Shown here: piece by piece, positions 55,269 through 64,000 of the stretch
Layout of the letters: the number at the start of each line of letters is the position of its first letter
Position numbering within the stretch: position 1 is the first letter of the stretch
NCBI GenBank assembly: GCA_020726505.1
Contig: JAHLEZ010000007.1
Location: 558,001-622,000 of the forward strand
Source of the DNA: Leptodontidium sp. MPI-SDFR-AT-0119
Taxonomy: Eukaryota; Ascomycota; Leotiomycetes; Helotiales; Leptodontidiaceae
Length of the DNA stretch: 64,000 nt
Direction: 5' to 3'
Translations under genes and position numbers: made by a program
The notes under the pieces: model-generated
Told to the model about the DNA's origin: nothing
What the model saw: the letters and a program-made list of their open reading frames with translations, nothing else
The model's database searches: none

Positions 55269-56728
55269 TGTGAAAGGCGTGTCGGTAACTGAAGAAATAG
55301 ATTAATGCTGATGAAGAGGTTGATCGGTGTTGTTCGGTCCAACAAGTAGATTAATGCTGATGAAGAGGTTGATTAGGAATGTTCGGTCTAACACAGGCAG
55401 AACCTGCCCTTTTATAAACATAACACCTCTGGCCTTTGGAAGGAAGGATCACTCACGCAGATGCTTAGTCTGTGCCATCCAAGACGGCCGGAAGGCGGCC
55501 AGCAATGTCCAATCACCATCCTTATCGCCCACTACTCCAGGCAACAATTAATCGCGCGCTTTCTGAGACTGGAGCGGCCTTACAGGCGGCTCAAATCTCA
55601 CCGTAATAACGACCAGGATGCCCCAAAATAGTTATATCACAACCAACGACCAACTACGAACTACCGACGGCCAACAACCAACAACCAACACCAAGTTCCA
55701 AATATACCGCCCTGATTCTCACCCATGAATGACATGAACTGCACCGTTAAACAAAATTCCCAAACCCATACGACCCTAGTACGAACTCCTCACCCCGGCC
55801 TCTTCCGATACGCCGCCACATCCGCGAGCAGCACCAACTCGACCGTCCTGACTCCCTCCGCGGGAATCATAGTGTCCCTAACACAGTCTAAAAATATCGC
55901 AGGGTTGATATCCAAAGAGTATGGAAAATTTATTGAACTTTAAAAACAGTCGATAGTCAAAAAAGGGTTTCTAGCACTACTAAAAAGCAAGTCAAGAATG
56001 TTTTAATATGAAGCAAGTTCGAGGAGATAATTAAGGAGACAACAAAGAAAACAATCAAGGGGATAATCAAAGAGACTAGAGAATAGTATACAAAGACCAT
56101 CTCCTCTTGCTTTGCTTTGTTCAATGAATCAAGGAAAATCCGAAGGAAGGGTGATTGATTGTGCGACCATTCATTCATGGTGACTGTTTGTTGCTCAATT
56201 TAAAATACCTCAAACTATACGAAGAAGATGTCAGCGCTAAGTATCCGGCCCGGCCATCTAGTTAAGCGAGAGTTTGTTGAAGCAAGACCCTTGACTTCTA
56301 AAGTTGTTGTACGTTTTCACAACATTGATAAATGTAAATATTTTATTTATCTGAAATTTAGATGCTAACGTTTAACCTCTATAAGAGAGAATTCAATTCA
56401 ATAGTTAATGCTGATGAAAAGGACAAGCAGTCACATAGGACGAGGCGTGTTTCTGGGCGCGGATAGTGTTAATAGAAAGTTAAAAGTAGGACTACCTTGT
56501 CTGAATAAAAATGAATGATATACAGCGCCGTAAAACTGTTGATGAGTAGATCTGATCACTACTGGTAGGACTAGATGTATCGATTTTGAGAAAGTAGTGC
56601 TTCAATATTCATACCCAATACGAGATCCTATGATAACAAGCTCGACAAGACTTTATCCTTGCTTGACCCAACAGTAGTTGTCAATCTCAGTCTCTTGAAA
56701 CTCATCGGATCTAATATCAAATAGCCTA
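55269..56728. other. AT-rich intergenic region with tandem repeat
   Basis: Contains the 49-nt tandem repeat (55299-55396). Part of the unit (agttaatgctgatgaaaagg) recurs near 56401-56420. A 73-codon minus frame (55957-56178) with a hydrophobic stretch (LVSLIIPLIVFFVVSLIISS) is possible but unsupported. Confidence 0.5.
55299..55396. repeat. 49-nt tandem repeat, two copies, in a promoter
   Basis: agattaatgctgatgaagag-gttgat is followed about 20 bp later by ttcggtcca/taaca; the whole unit occurs twice in a row with few mismatches. It begins 31 bp upstream of the ATG at 55268 and could duplicate a promoter element of that gene. Confidence 0.75.
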
Positions 56729-58256
56729 TTAAGCAATCGGATTGCTCGTCAATCCCGCCAACAGATCTCCTAGCTCCATAACATCCTCCAACTTTTCCAA
56801 GTTTAAACAAAGCTTCTCAATCATATCCCTCCTCTCATCAGAGACAACACCTCGCGTAATTCCTCTCCACTTCTCCACGATCTCTTGGTTCGACAGCTCC
56901 GGGTTCATACCCCTGGCACTCATCACTTCAGCCCTTAGAACTTTTCCGCCTCTCAATCTAATTTCCGCTGCCGTTTGCATAGTTCCATTGTATTGTTCGT
57001 TTAGAACACACTCCGTCTTTTCAACCAAGCCCCAAACTTCCTCCCGCTCGAGCATATCCCGCCTGAAGCCCGAAGGTAGAACTTCGCCATCCACCATTTG
57101 TGTCGCAGCAACATATGCCGCACTCATCTGCGCACCTGTACTTGTGATCGGCCTCTGAACCTTGAAACCTCCATGATGAAATCCCGCATCGGCCATTTCG
57201 AGCCTCATACTCTCGATGTCTTTCAAGTCCAGCAACTCCCTCATATGTTCTTTTTGCAGCAGCCGAATACAATCGATTCCTGGGTGTGTCGCGGCCATGG
57301 CACTGTACGGCTTAATCTTCACATTCTCCATCTTCCAAGTTTTGCCCAGCCCTTCACTAATGGCCTCTATTTTGTACCTTGGCTCTTTTCCATTTCCTTT
57401 AGAAAACATCTCTAAGAATCCTCCATACTCTCTGTCATAAACTTTCTTAATCCCTACATATTCTTCCCTTGCCAACAACGCCGCGAAAAGTCCGTTCCGG
57501 GCCGCAAAACCATGGTGCATTCTCTTAACCTCGGATTCAAACTGAGCGCTCATAAGGCCGCAAGCTTGAGTACAAGCAATACCGAGCGCATCCTCAATCT
57601 GCCCAGCTGGCATGTCCAGTAGTTTACACACGGAGGCAGCGGATGCGGATGGGCCAAATACAGCACCGGAATGCCAGCCCATGGTCAGCATTCGAATGCC
57701 TCGGAGGGCATTCCCAACTCGGGGCCCGACTTCCAGCCCTGTAATATAGGCCAGCAGGAATTGCTTTCCAGAGAAGTGTTGTGATTGAGATTTAGACGAC
57801 AGTGACGAGATAGCGGCGAAGAGAGCAGGGAGTACGACCGAGTTGCTGTGCAAGGGAGCTTCCGAGTGGTAGTCATCAAGCTCAATGCCTTGAATGAACG
57901 TGCTGTTCAGAAGTGCAGCTGCGAGTGGGGAAATTTTCTGCCTTTTGTAAATGTCATGTTCATTGTTCCTGAGGTACAGAATGGAGGCAGACCTTTTCCC
58001 ATCCAAAGACCGGACAGTCACCTTCAGGCTCCATATTGAGAATTGCCCTAGTGGCTTTCTCGGACCATGGAAGATGAGCTCCAATAATCGCACATCCCAA
58101 GCCATCGAGTATGAGGTACTTAGCGCGGGTCTGTATCAGGTCGGGAATGTCGCATGAGGCGAGACTATTGATCCAGAGGCAGAGCCTCCCGGTGTGGCTT
58201 TCGGGATCCATCGGTTGATTGGAAGAAATTGGCTGATTAGAGGATGAGGACGGCAT
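56729..58256 (-). CDS. MmgE/PrpD-family decarboxylase, cis-aconitate-decarboxylase (CadA)-like (490 aa)
   Basis: Exons are 58256-57993 and 57937-56729. The 55-nt intron starts gtctgc and joins FGWEK to KISPLAAALLN, a junction conserved in the family; a donor 15 nt further (gtacct) is also in frame. CadA-like landmarks are RAKYLILDGLGCA, PWSEKATRAI, IQGIELDDYHSEAPLHSNSV, WHSGAVFGPSA, DALGIACTQACGLMSAQ, HHGFAARNGL and YGGFLEMFSKGNGKEP. These are much closer to fungal cis-aconitate decarboxylase than to PrpD dehydratases, and the 490-residue length matches. The family removes CO2 from cis-aconitate or alkylaconitates to give itaconate-type acids. Its position beside a citrate-synthase-like gene and a PrpD gene suggests an alkylaconitate substrate (inference). 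No PTS1 (ends NPIA). Confidence 0.9.
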
Positions 58257-58772
58257 TCTGTCTTGCCTTCCTAGTGTACAGAAGACGATTTGGAACAGAA
58301 GTGTTGATAGATTGTAGATTGATGAACATTGAGCGACGTTCTTTTGACCTTGGACAAAATGGGCTTCCCAAGCATTTATGCAGTGTCAAAAGTACAGTGG
58401 AAAGACGTGGAAGTTTCTAATCTTATCTTCACATGCCACCTATGCATAGCATACTTGATGATAGCTGCGCCCTCGGCTCGCTGATATGTAACAAGAGCTG
58501 CTGTGTGAGGAGGGGCACGAATACCACGTGTATGGTCCTGACAAAAATTTGATCGGCGGGAACTCACGAATCGGAATTTGTAATTTCACATATGAGCGTT
58601 TGAAGGTCTATTGCTTTACAAGCTTTGAGAAGATGGGCGCAAAAAGGACATAATTATTGAGCTATTGTAACTAAAGAAACCACTCAATCGACTTTTGTCA
58701 GTTCAATTTGAAGACAAAACTGTACTTTCAACAAGATATCAAATTGTACTCATACGCCGAGTTTACGTTCTC
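58257..58772. other. Spacer between CadA-like and citrate-synthase-like genes
   Basis: Both neighbours are on the minus strand, so this holds the CadA-like promoter and the synthase 3' region. No gene seen. Confidence 0.5.
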
Positions 58773-60341
58773 TCAGAGTTTGGAGCTACCTTGCCCTGAT
58801 TTTGTCGGCCCGGTGTATATCAACTTTGGGCGCAACAATGTTATTTCTCGACCTTCATACACGCGTATGTATTAGTTGCAGAAGGTGTGCCATCGTTGTC
58901 AGAATAATAGAGACTTACCCATGGCTTCTCGCCAATGCGCCAACATCCCTGGCAGCCTCCCATGAATCATCACTATAGGGATCATCTCCGGTGGGAATTT
59001 CCTGATACGTAACAGTATATTAGATAGCCATTATATGACGGGACAGTGTAAGATCAAGAGGATAGGTATTCTTACAGAGCGATGAAAAGGAATACTCCGT
59101 AGAGATCTGCGTTGGCATGCAGCTTCCGTGATGTGAAGTACTCGTCAGTGGAAGCAATCCGCTCTATTTCAGCGGCAACTGCTAGTAGAGGGTTACGATC
59201 ATCTCCGAGTTCATCCAACAAGCCCTTGATTAATGTGATTCTTGGATCAATGGTCTTATACGCCGGAGAACCAAACCCAAAAAGTCTTTTTTTGCCTGCT
59301 TTGACGTCCTCTATAAGCCGAGGCACATTCTCCGGACGGCCTACTTCAGCCATCGCCTTGTATGCTGCTTCGGAAGCCCCAAAATGAAGGGGGCCAGACC
59401 CGGCTGCCATAGCACTGATGATACAGGAAATAGGATCGGCAAGGGATGACGCTGTGACGAGGAGCGAAAAGGTAGAATTGGTCAGTCCTTGGTCTGGGCT
59501 AATCGCCATGAGGCGATCAAGGCAAGTCATGTTTTTCGGGTGTGGTTCTCTAGTGATCTCATCAACGTAGCCCATCATGATGAGGAAGTTCTCGAGATGA
59601 GATTTGTTTAAGTCTGGAGGCACAAATGTTCTCCCGACTCGATGGCTGACAGTTAAGCCTACAACAACTGAATAGGCTGCTAGAGTTCGAATGATTGCCT
59701 TGTCCACGAGATCCATATTCCTGTGATATAGGGTTTCACCGGTGGCTGTTGGAATCATTTCCGGATTGGATCCTAGATATGCCGACAGCCCTGCCATTAC
59801 TATCGTCATTACTGGAGCTGTTGATCTTCATAGTACAGTCAATGATAAGCTCTTAAGGTTGACAAGATTTACTTACGGAAATGACCGCACAGTCTTCACC
59901 ACAGCCGCAGGAACTTCGTGGGCAGCGATAGCGAGATCGTTCTTCAGTCTTTTCTTCTGTTCTGGCGACGGCACACTACCCCACAACATTAAATGGGCTA
60001 TATCTTCGTAGTCGCAATCCCAAATTTCCTTAGATGAGAGACCACGGAATAGCACTAATCCTCGATTTCCGTCCCTGTCCACAATTCAAATCAGAATTGA
60101 CACATGAGTGAGGGAGGTTGTGAGCTTACACCCAGGTCATCCCAGACTTAAGAACTGCAGTGTTCTTCAGCCCCGGATCATACAAGCGGAGCCCATCGCC
60201 CACCATGTGGACTGGATTTGAACCATCTTCGGGGGCCTTTATCTGCTTGAAACTGGCTGCCGTCACGGTGTTCTGATGTATGGGTATCTCATATCTGTGA
60301 GACGTTCGAGAGTCTTCGATGAAGAGTTTTCCGTCTGCCAT
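58773..60341 (-). CDS. Citrate-synthase-like enzyme with PTS1 (440 aa), putative alkylcitrate synthase
   Basis: Five exons join in frame: 60341-60130, 60074-59877, 59825-59076, 59001-58919 and 58852-58773. Citrate-synthase features are VDGNRGLVLFRG, PVMTIVMAGLSAY, GPLHFGASEAAYKAM with the catalytic His about 284, NADLYGVFLF with the catalytic Asp about 377, FPPEMIPIVMIHGRLPGMLA, and HWREAM/GREITLLRP with a substrate Arg. Two normally invariant His are changed. The DHE(x)NxST motif reads DQGLTNST, and GFGHRxYK reads GFGSPAYK (Ser about 323). There is no mitochondrial presequence. The protein ends GQGSSKL, a canonical peroxisomal PTS1. The family condenses an acyl-CoA with a keto acid. With its dehydratase and decarboxylase neighbours, a long-chain alkylcitrate synthase role is likely (inference). 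Confidence 0.9.
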
Positions 60342-61081
60342 GTTGGCTTGGTGAGCAAGGATTTGTTGAACGAGGTGGAATTTGGATTTGGGGGAAGAAT
60401 CTGGATTTGATATTCAATGACATCCGGATTATTTAGAATGATTAAATTTAGTCTGAAAAAACAATAAATGATAGAACCCTTTGGAAATCCTCGGAAATGT
60501 GGGCCTAGCGGTCTACCTTCTCTTGATTAAACCTAGGCAACACAACACCTGGAGTAAGATTTTCCTTGTGATGCAGACAGATCTTTTGAACGCGTTATTC
60601 AGGCGTCCAAATACCGTGCTTCATTATGAAGTATCACATGCAAGTCATGAATACCTTGTTCTTGATTGATAGTATAAGCCTTGAGGATTACTACTCTCAC
60701 ACTTTTTCCTTAGGCTGATATTTTGAGAAGTAGAGTTTCGTTTTGAGTTTCCTTTTAGAGAAGTGTGTGGGTTTGGATAGAAAGGGACGAATGTCTGGAG
60801 AGGAATTAGGCTCGTGGCATCTTGTGCGAAGATGGATTTTCTCTTCTCGAGACGGCAAGTGAGAATTTGGTAATCTGGGAAAGGTAATGTTAGAGTTCCT
60901 ATTTAAGTTTTCTTTTACGAGGTGCAGACACGATGATATCAGCTGTTACCTCGGCTTAATTGCTATGTAGTGGCGTGGGATCAACCTCAGTAATTTGCAC
61001 CATTCCTCTGCTTGACGTTTTTTGAAGAATCTGCTTCAGCCCTACCGTAATTTTGAATAACTCTTTGAAAGATTCGACAAA
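60342..61081. promoter_or_regulatory. Bidirectional promoter between citrate-synthase-like and PrpD-like genes
   Basis: The starts at 60341 (minus) and 61082 (plus) are divergent with 740 bp between them, an arrangement that favours co-expression of the synthase and dehydratase. No convincing gene lies inside; the 62-codon frame at 60481-60669 is unsupported. I could not identify a specific regulator site. Confidence 0.55.
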
Positions 61082-62601
61082 ATGACTTCACCATACGACC
61101 AGATCATAGTGGATATCAAGGACTACGTATTCCACTATCAGATTGAGAGCCCAAACGCATGGGTTTCTGCCCAGACCACCATCTTGGATGCTCTTGGTTG
61201 TGCTATTGAAGGAATAGCTACTAGCTCTGGATGTAGAAGTCTGTTGGGCCCAGTTATCCCCGAGACTATAACTCCGGATGGATTCAGACTTCCTGGAAGT
61301 TCTTACCAACTTGATCCGGTCAAAGGAGCATTTGATATGGCAACAATGATTCGATATCTGGACCGCAATGACGCACTTGGCGGGAAGGATTGGGGGCATC
61401 CTTCAGGTATGTGAGAAAGTAATATTATCATAGAAAGACGTTCTAACAAGATATCTGGATGAGCAAAGACAATCTTGGTGCCCTCATTGCTGTCTCGGAC
61501 TGGCTCTCCCGTTCTAGTGCCAGCGGTAGATTAATCCATAAGGGGCCTCGACTGACTATGCGCACGCTGCTCGAGGCTACAGTCAAAGCGTACGAAATAC
61601 AAGGCTGCTTTCTTCTGAATAATGCTTTCAATCAATACGGTCTTGATCACACAGTACTCGTCAAGCTCGCTTCAACAGCCGTTGTGTCCTGGCTTCTCGG
61701 CCTCAGTGAGGATCAAACAATGGCAGCCATTTCTCACGTTTGGATGGATGGAATCCCCCTTCGAATTTTCCGTACCTATCCAAATAGCACATTGAGAAAA
61801 AGCTGGGCGGCTGGCGATGCTTGTATGCGCGCCGTTCAGTTGGCACTTCTTACCCGTTCTGGGCAGTCAGGGGCTCCAACGGTATTGACAGAGCCTCGAT
61901 GGGGGTTTTATGCCACCACATGGCGTGGTGAATCGTTTGCCCCCCCAAGACAGTATGGGACATGGGTGGTAGAAAATGTCTTTTTTAAGATCACTGCTGC
62001 GGAAGGCCATGGAATCTCGGCCATGGAAGCTGCTCTACAGCAGACAATCAGGATCCAGGCGCAAGGTCTTGATCCCGGTCACGCGATCAAGAAGATCAAG
62101 ATCCGTACCAACGCCTCAGCTAACATGATCATCAACAGGCCAGGAAAACTGCACGGAGCAGCAGACCGTGATCATTGTATGCAGTACATGATAGCCGTCA
62201 CAATTCTCAAAGGCGCGGTTCCTGACGCCGCAGACTTTCAAGATGACAGTCCCTGGGCTGCCGATACACGAGTGACTGCTCTGATGGCTAAATGTGAGAT
62301 CATGGTGGACAAGGATCTCACTCGCGATTATCTCGATATCACCAAAAGAAGTGTGGCGAGCGGAGTGACAGTTTTACTGCATGACGAGTCGGAGCTCGGC
62401 GAGGTACTGATAGAATTTGGCGTTGGACATCCGAGGAATGAGGAAACTTTGCCTGCTGTGCGAGCAAAATTCAAGAAGAATATGGCATTGCTATTTTCGG
62501 AGCAGGAGGTCAAGGAAATATCTGCAGCTATGACACAGGACGGCCCTATTTCGTCATTCATCGACCTTTTGGTGCGGAATAAGCCATATACTAAATTGTA
62601 A
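61082..62601 (+). CDS. 2-methylcitrate-dehydratase-like (PrpD family) protein (485 aa), putative alkylcitrate dehydratase
   Basis: Exons are 61082-61406 and 61469-62601; the 62-nt intron has a good branch site (ttctaacaag) and splits GKDWGHPSG/DNLGALIAVSD. The D-x-G-H-P-S-D-N-x-G signature and MIRYLDRNDALGG are diagnostic of PrpD dehydratases, as are VKAYEIQGCF, LDHTVLVKLASTAV and AAGDACMRAVQLALL. Family enzymes dehydrate 2-methylcitrate to 2-methyl-cis-aconitate; paralogues in maleidride and sporothriolide-type pathways act on alkylcitrates. There is no mitochondrial presequence. The protein ends YTKL, which resembles but does not match a strict PTS1 (S/A/C-K/R-L), so peroxisomal import is uncertain. 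It is divergent from the citrate-synthase-like gene. Confidence 0.92.
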
Positions 62602-63712
62602 TTCACTCTTTTACTAGAAACGACTTATGTCACCGGTAGCAACATGAAAAATAAGGCGGGTTGAGTTGGTGTGATAATTGATTTGCTTTGATTTATTCAG
62701 GGGTATCTTGTGATGGATATATATGATCGTTGCATATTTACGTTAAATGGTCTAAAGAATAGCTAATTATTCTATGTATAATTGTTAGGGATTCGAGACC
62801 TCTAAGGGCAAGGATATAAGAAGATCAGACGATTAAAGTATAATCAATTCAAGTACAAAAGAATCAGCTCAAATGAAAGCTACTCTGATTTCAATTAATT
62901 AGTTTTAGTTTTTCTACAATCACAATGGTTGATAGTCGACGTCGCTCAACTTTAGGTTAAGGTTACGGCCCGGTTGGTAGAACGATTTAAAATAGGCTTT
63001 TACTTTAAACATGCTCAACTTGATTACTTATACTGTACTATCTCCTTACCGGGTGTACTGTTAAATGTGAATTTTTGTGGGCTAGAGACCTAGTTTTTAA
63101 GTTCCGAGTGGTCAAAGACCCTCGACAAGGCCTTGTTGATTCTCAAAGCACGAGGCTCGAGCCAAAACCAGATCTATTGTAGAGAACGGTAAAGTTATTG
63201 GATAGACATCCCTAGAGACCAGCCGAGGTCTATTTTCTTCGCATTTAACCTTATGTCTGGGGGGATAGTAGTTACGGCTCGGTCCTTTGAAAAACTCAAA
63301 AGAAATATACTTCTACGCTTAATTTCTCATTCGTATATGCAACAGCCCCGCAATGATTAAGGTTAGGCCTCGGTGCTTGGAAGGATTCGAGAGGAACAAC
63401 GTAGCAACTATTCTCGCTAACAGGTTTTGAGGTATCTTTGTCACCAATCAGCAGCGTCAGCACCATTTCATCCAAACCAAAGCCATTTTCAAACGGCGCA
63501 CCAGATACGTTTAGAAACCATGTTTAAGTGCTAGATTATGGCGGTTGACGAGTCTGGAGCATGTGTACATTCACGGCTTCACCTTTGCTGTCGTCTGAGA
63601 CTTTGGGCTGTTACACTTCCCACCATCTCGACGAGGGTGTATCACAGACAGATCCATAACACTCGTTCCCCATTTTCCTAATTCTTACCAGAAACTCGAG
63701 GAAACAGAAATC
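62602..63712. other. AT-rich intergenic region
   Basis: No supported gene. Phrases such as cggcccggttgg, agagaccta and aaagaccctcgacaagg recur in variant form (62940-63290), suggesting old repeat or transposon remains, but no ends could be set. The last 150 bp form the promoter of the P450 at 63713. Confidence 0.45.
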
Positions 63713-64000
63713 ATGGCCGCCGAAGTTCCAGCCAAACAGTTCACAGTATTTTCCGCCGCTGGAACTTACATACTCATCTCTCACCTACCCTATCTGCTCC
63801 TATCCTCAAAGCTTAGCTATTTTGGCACCTTCGCACTGCTGTGGACCTCACAGTTTGTTTTTTGGGCTATCTGGAGGGTCATTCTCTGGCCGAAGTGTTT
63901 CTCGCCACTCAGAAAGATTCCGGGCCCCAGAAGTCGCAGCTGGTGGAATGGGCAATTCTCGACTCTTCATGCCAAGCATTACGAACTTCCAATGGCTGAG
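63713..64000 (+). CDS. Cytochrome P450, N-terminal 96 residues (runs off the window)
   Basis: The frame starts at an ATG in a good context (gaaatcATGGCC) and stays open to the window end. A hydrophobic anchor region (YILISHLPYLLLSS and FALLWTSQFVFWAIWRVIL) precedes FSPLRKIPGPRSRSWWNGQF, the typical proline-rich hinge and start of a fungal microsomal P450. The haem-binding Cys and ExxR lie outside. Its position next to the alkylcitrate-type genes makes it a candidate tailoring oxidase (inference). Confidence 0.8.
   Translation, partial: MAAEVPAKQFTVFSAAGTYILISHLPYLLLSSKLSYFGTFALLWTSQFVFWAIWRVILWPKCFSPLRKIPGPRSRSWWNGQFSTLHAKHYELPMAE

Noticed and set aside
57953..57976. A 24-nt intron (gtctgcctcc..ctcag) in the CadA-like gene
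   Set aside because: Too short, and the resulting frame is wrong; the 55-nt intron ending in ggcag restores the conserved junction.
56729..58256. Interpretation of this gene as a second PrpD dehydratase
   Set aside because: Motifs across the whole length (ELDDYHSEAPLHS, IACTQACGLMSAQ, YGGFLEMFSKGNG) and length fit CadA-type decarboxylases better.
58773..60341. Interpretation as the mitochondrial citrate or methylcitrate synthase of primary metabolism
   Set aside because: No presequence, C-terminal SKL, altered substrate histidines and location beside CadA-like and PrpD-like genes.
1..64000. tRNA, rRNA or CRISPR features
   Set aside because: No T-loop consensus within a foldable cloverleaf and no regular repeat-spacer pattern were found by eye; the 9-nt and 49-nt repeats are simple tandem repeats.

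Overview
The window is from a filamentous ascomycete (Pezizomycotina; gene content and style fit a Leotiomycetes-like fungus, but that placement is inference). The signs are 44-120 nt GT..AG introns in most genes, fungal-only families (Zn2Cys6 regulator, NpgA-type phosphopantetheinyl transferase, SRPK kinase with HTD in place of HRD, Fps1-like aquaglyceroporin, CadA-like decarboxylase), long intergenic spaces, GPI and small secreted proteins, and no operons. Exon limits were worked out by hand from splice signals, frame and family motifs; 'start..end' spans the whole CDS including introns.

Layout. 0-15 kb: 3' end of an unknown gene, a short inverted-repeat element, an F-box-like protein, a four-exon aldo/keto reductase, a GPI-anchored Ser/Thr/Pro-rich wall protein, a decaying tandem-module cysteine-rich gene, a phosphopantetheinyl transferase and an aquaglyceroporin. 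15-21 kb: two BTB/POZ genes, duplicated flanking DNA, a coding-like remnant and a 7-TM membrane protein. 23-37.4 kb: an MFS transporter, two short-chain dehydrogenases, a regulator combining C2H2 fingers with a Zn2Cys6 domain, and a phenol-2-monooxygenase-like flavoprotein; this set could be a catabolic or biosynthetic cluster. 37.9-52.5 kb: an array of small minus-strand genes coding signal-peptide plus single-TM or basic-tail proteins, interrupted by an SRPK-like kinase and a P450; two members are frame-broken or need very short introns.

53-64 kb: an APH-family kinase-like protein and an unknown conserved-looking protein, then the most notable part: a CadA-like (cis-aconitate decarboxylase family) gene, a citrate-synthase-like gene ending in the peroxisomal signal SKL, a 2-methylcitrate-dehydratase-like (PrpD) gene and the start of a P450 cut by the window end. 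Synthase, dehydratase and decarboxylase are the three steps of an alkylcitrate to alkylaconitate to alkylitaconate route, as known from sporothriolide-type and related fungal pathways. The citrate-synthase-like protein lacks two histidines that normally bind oxaloacetate. The fatty-acid or polyketide synthase expected to supply the acyl chain is not in the window and may lie to the right.

No tRNA, rRNA, CRISPR or intact transposon was recognised. Everything here is from reading the sequence; no database search was possible.
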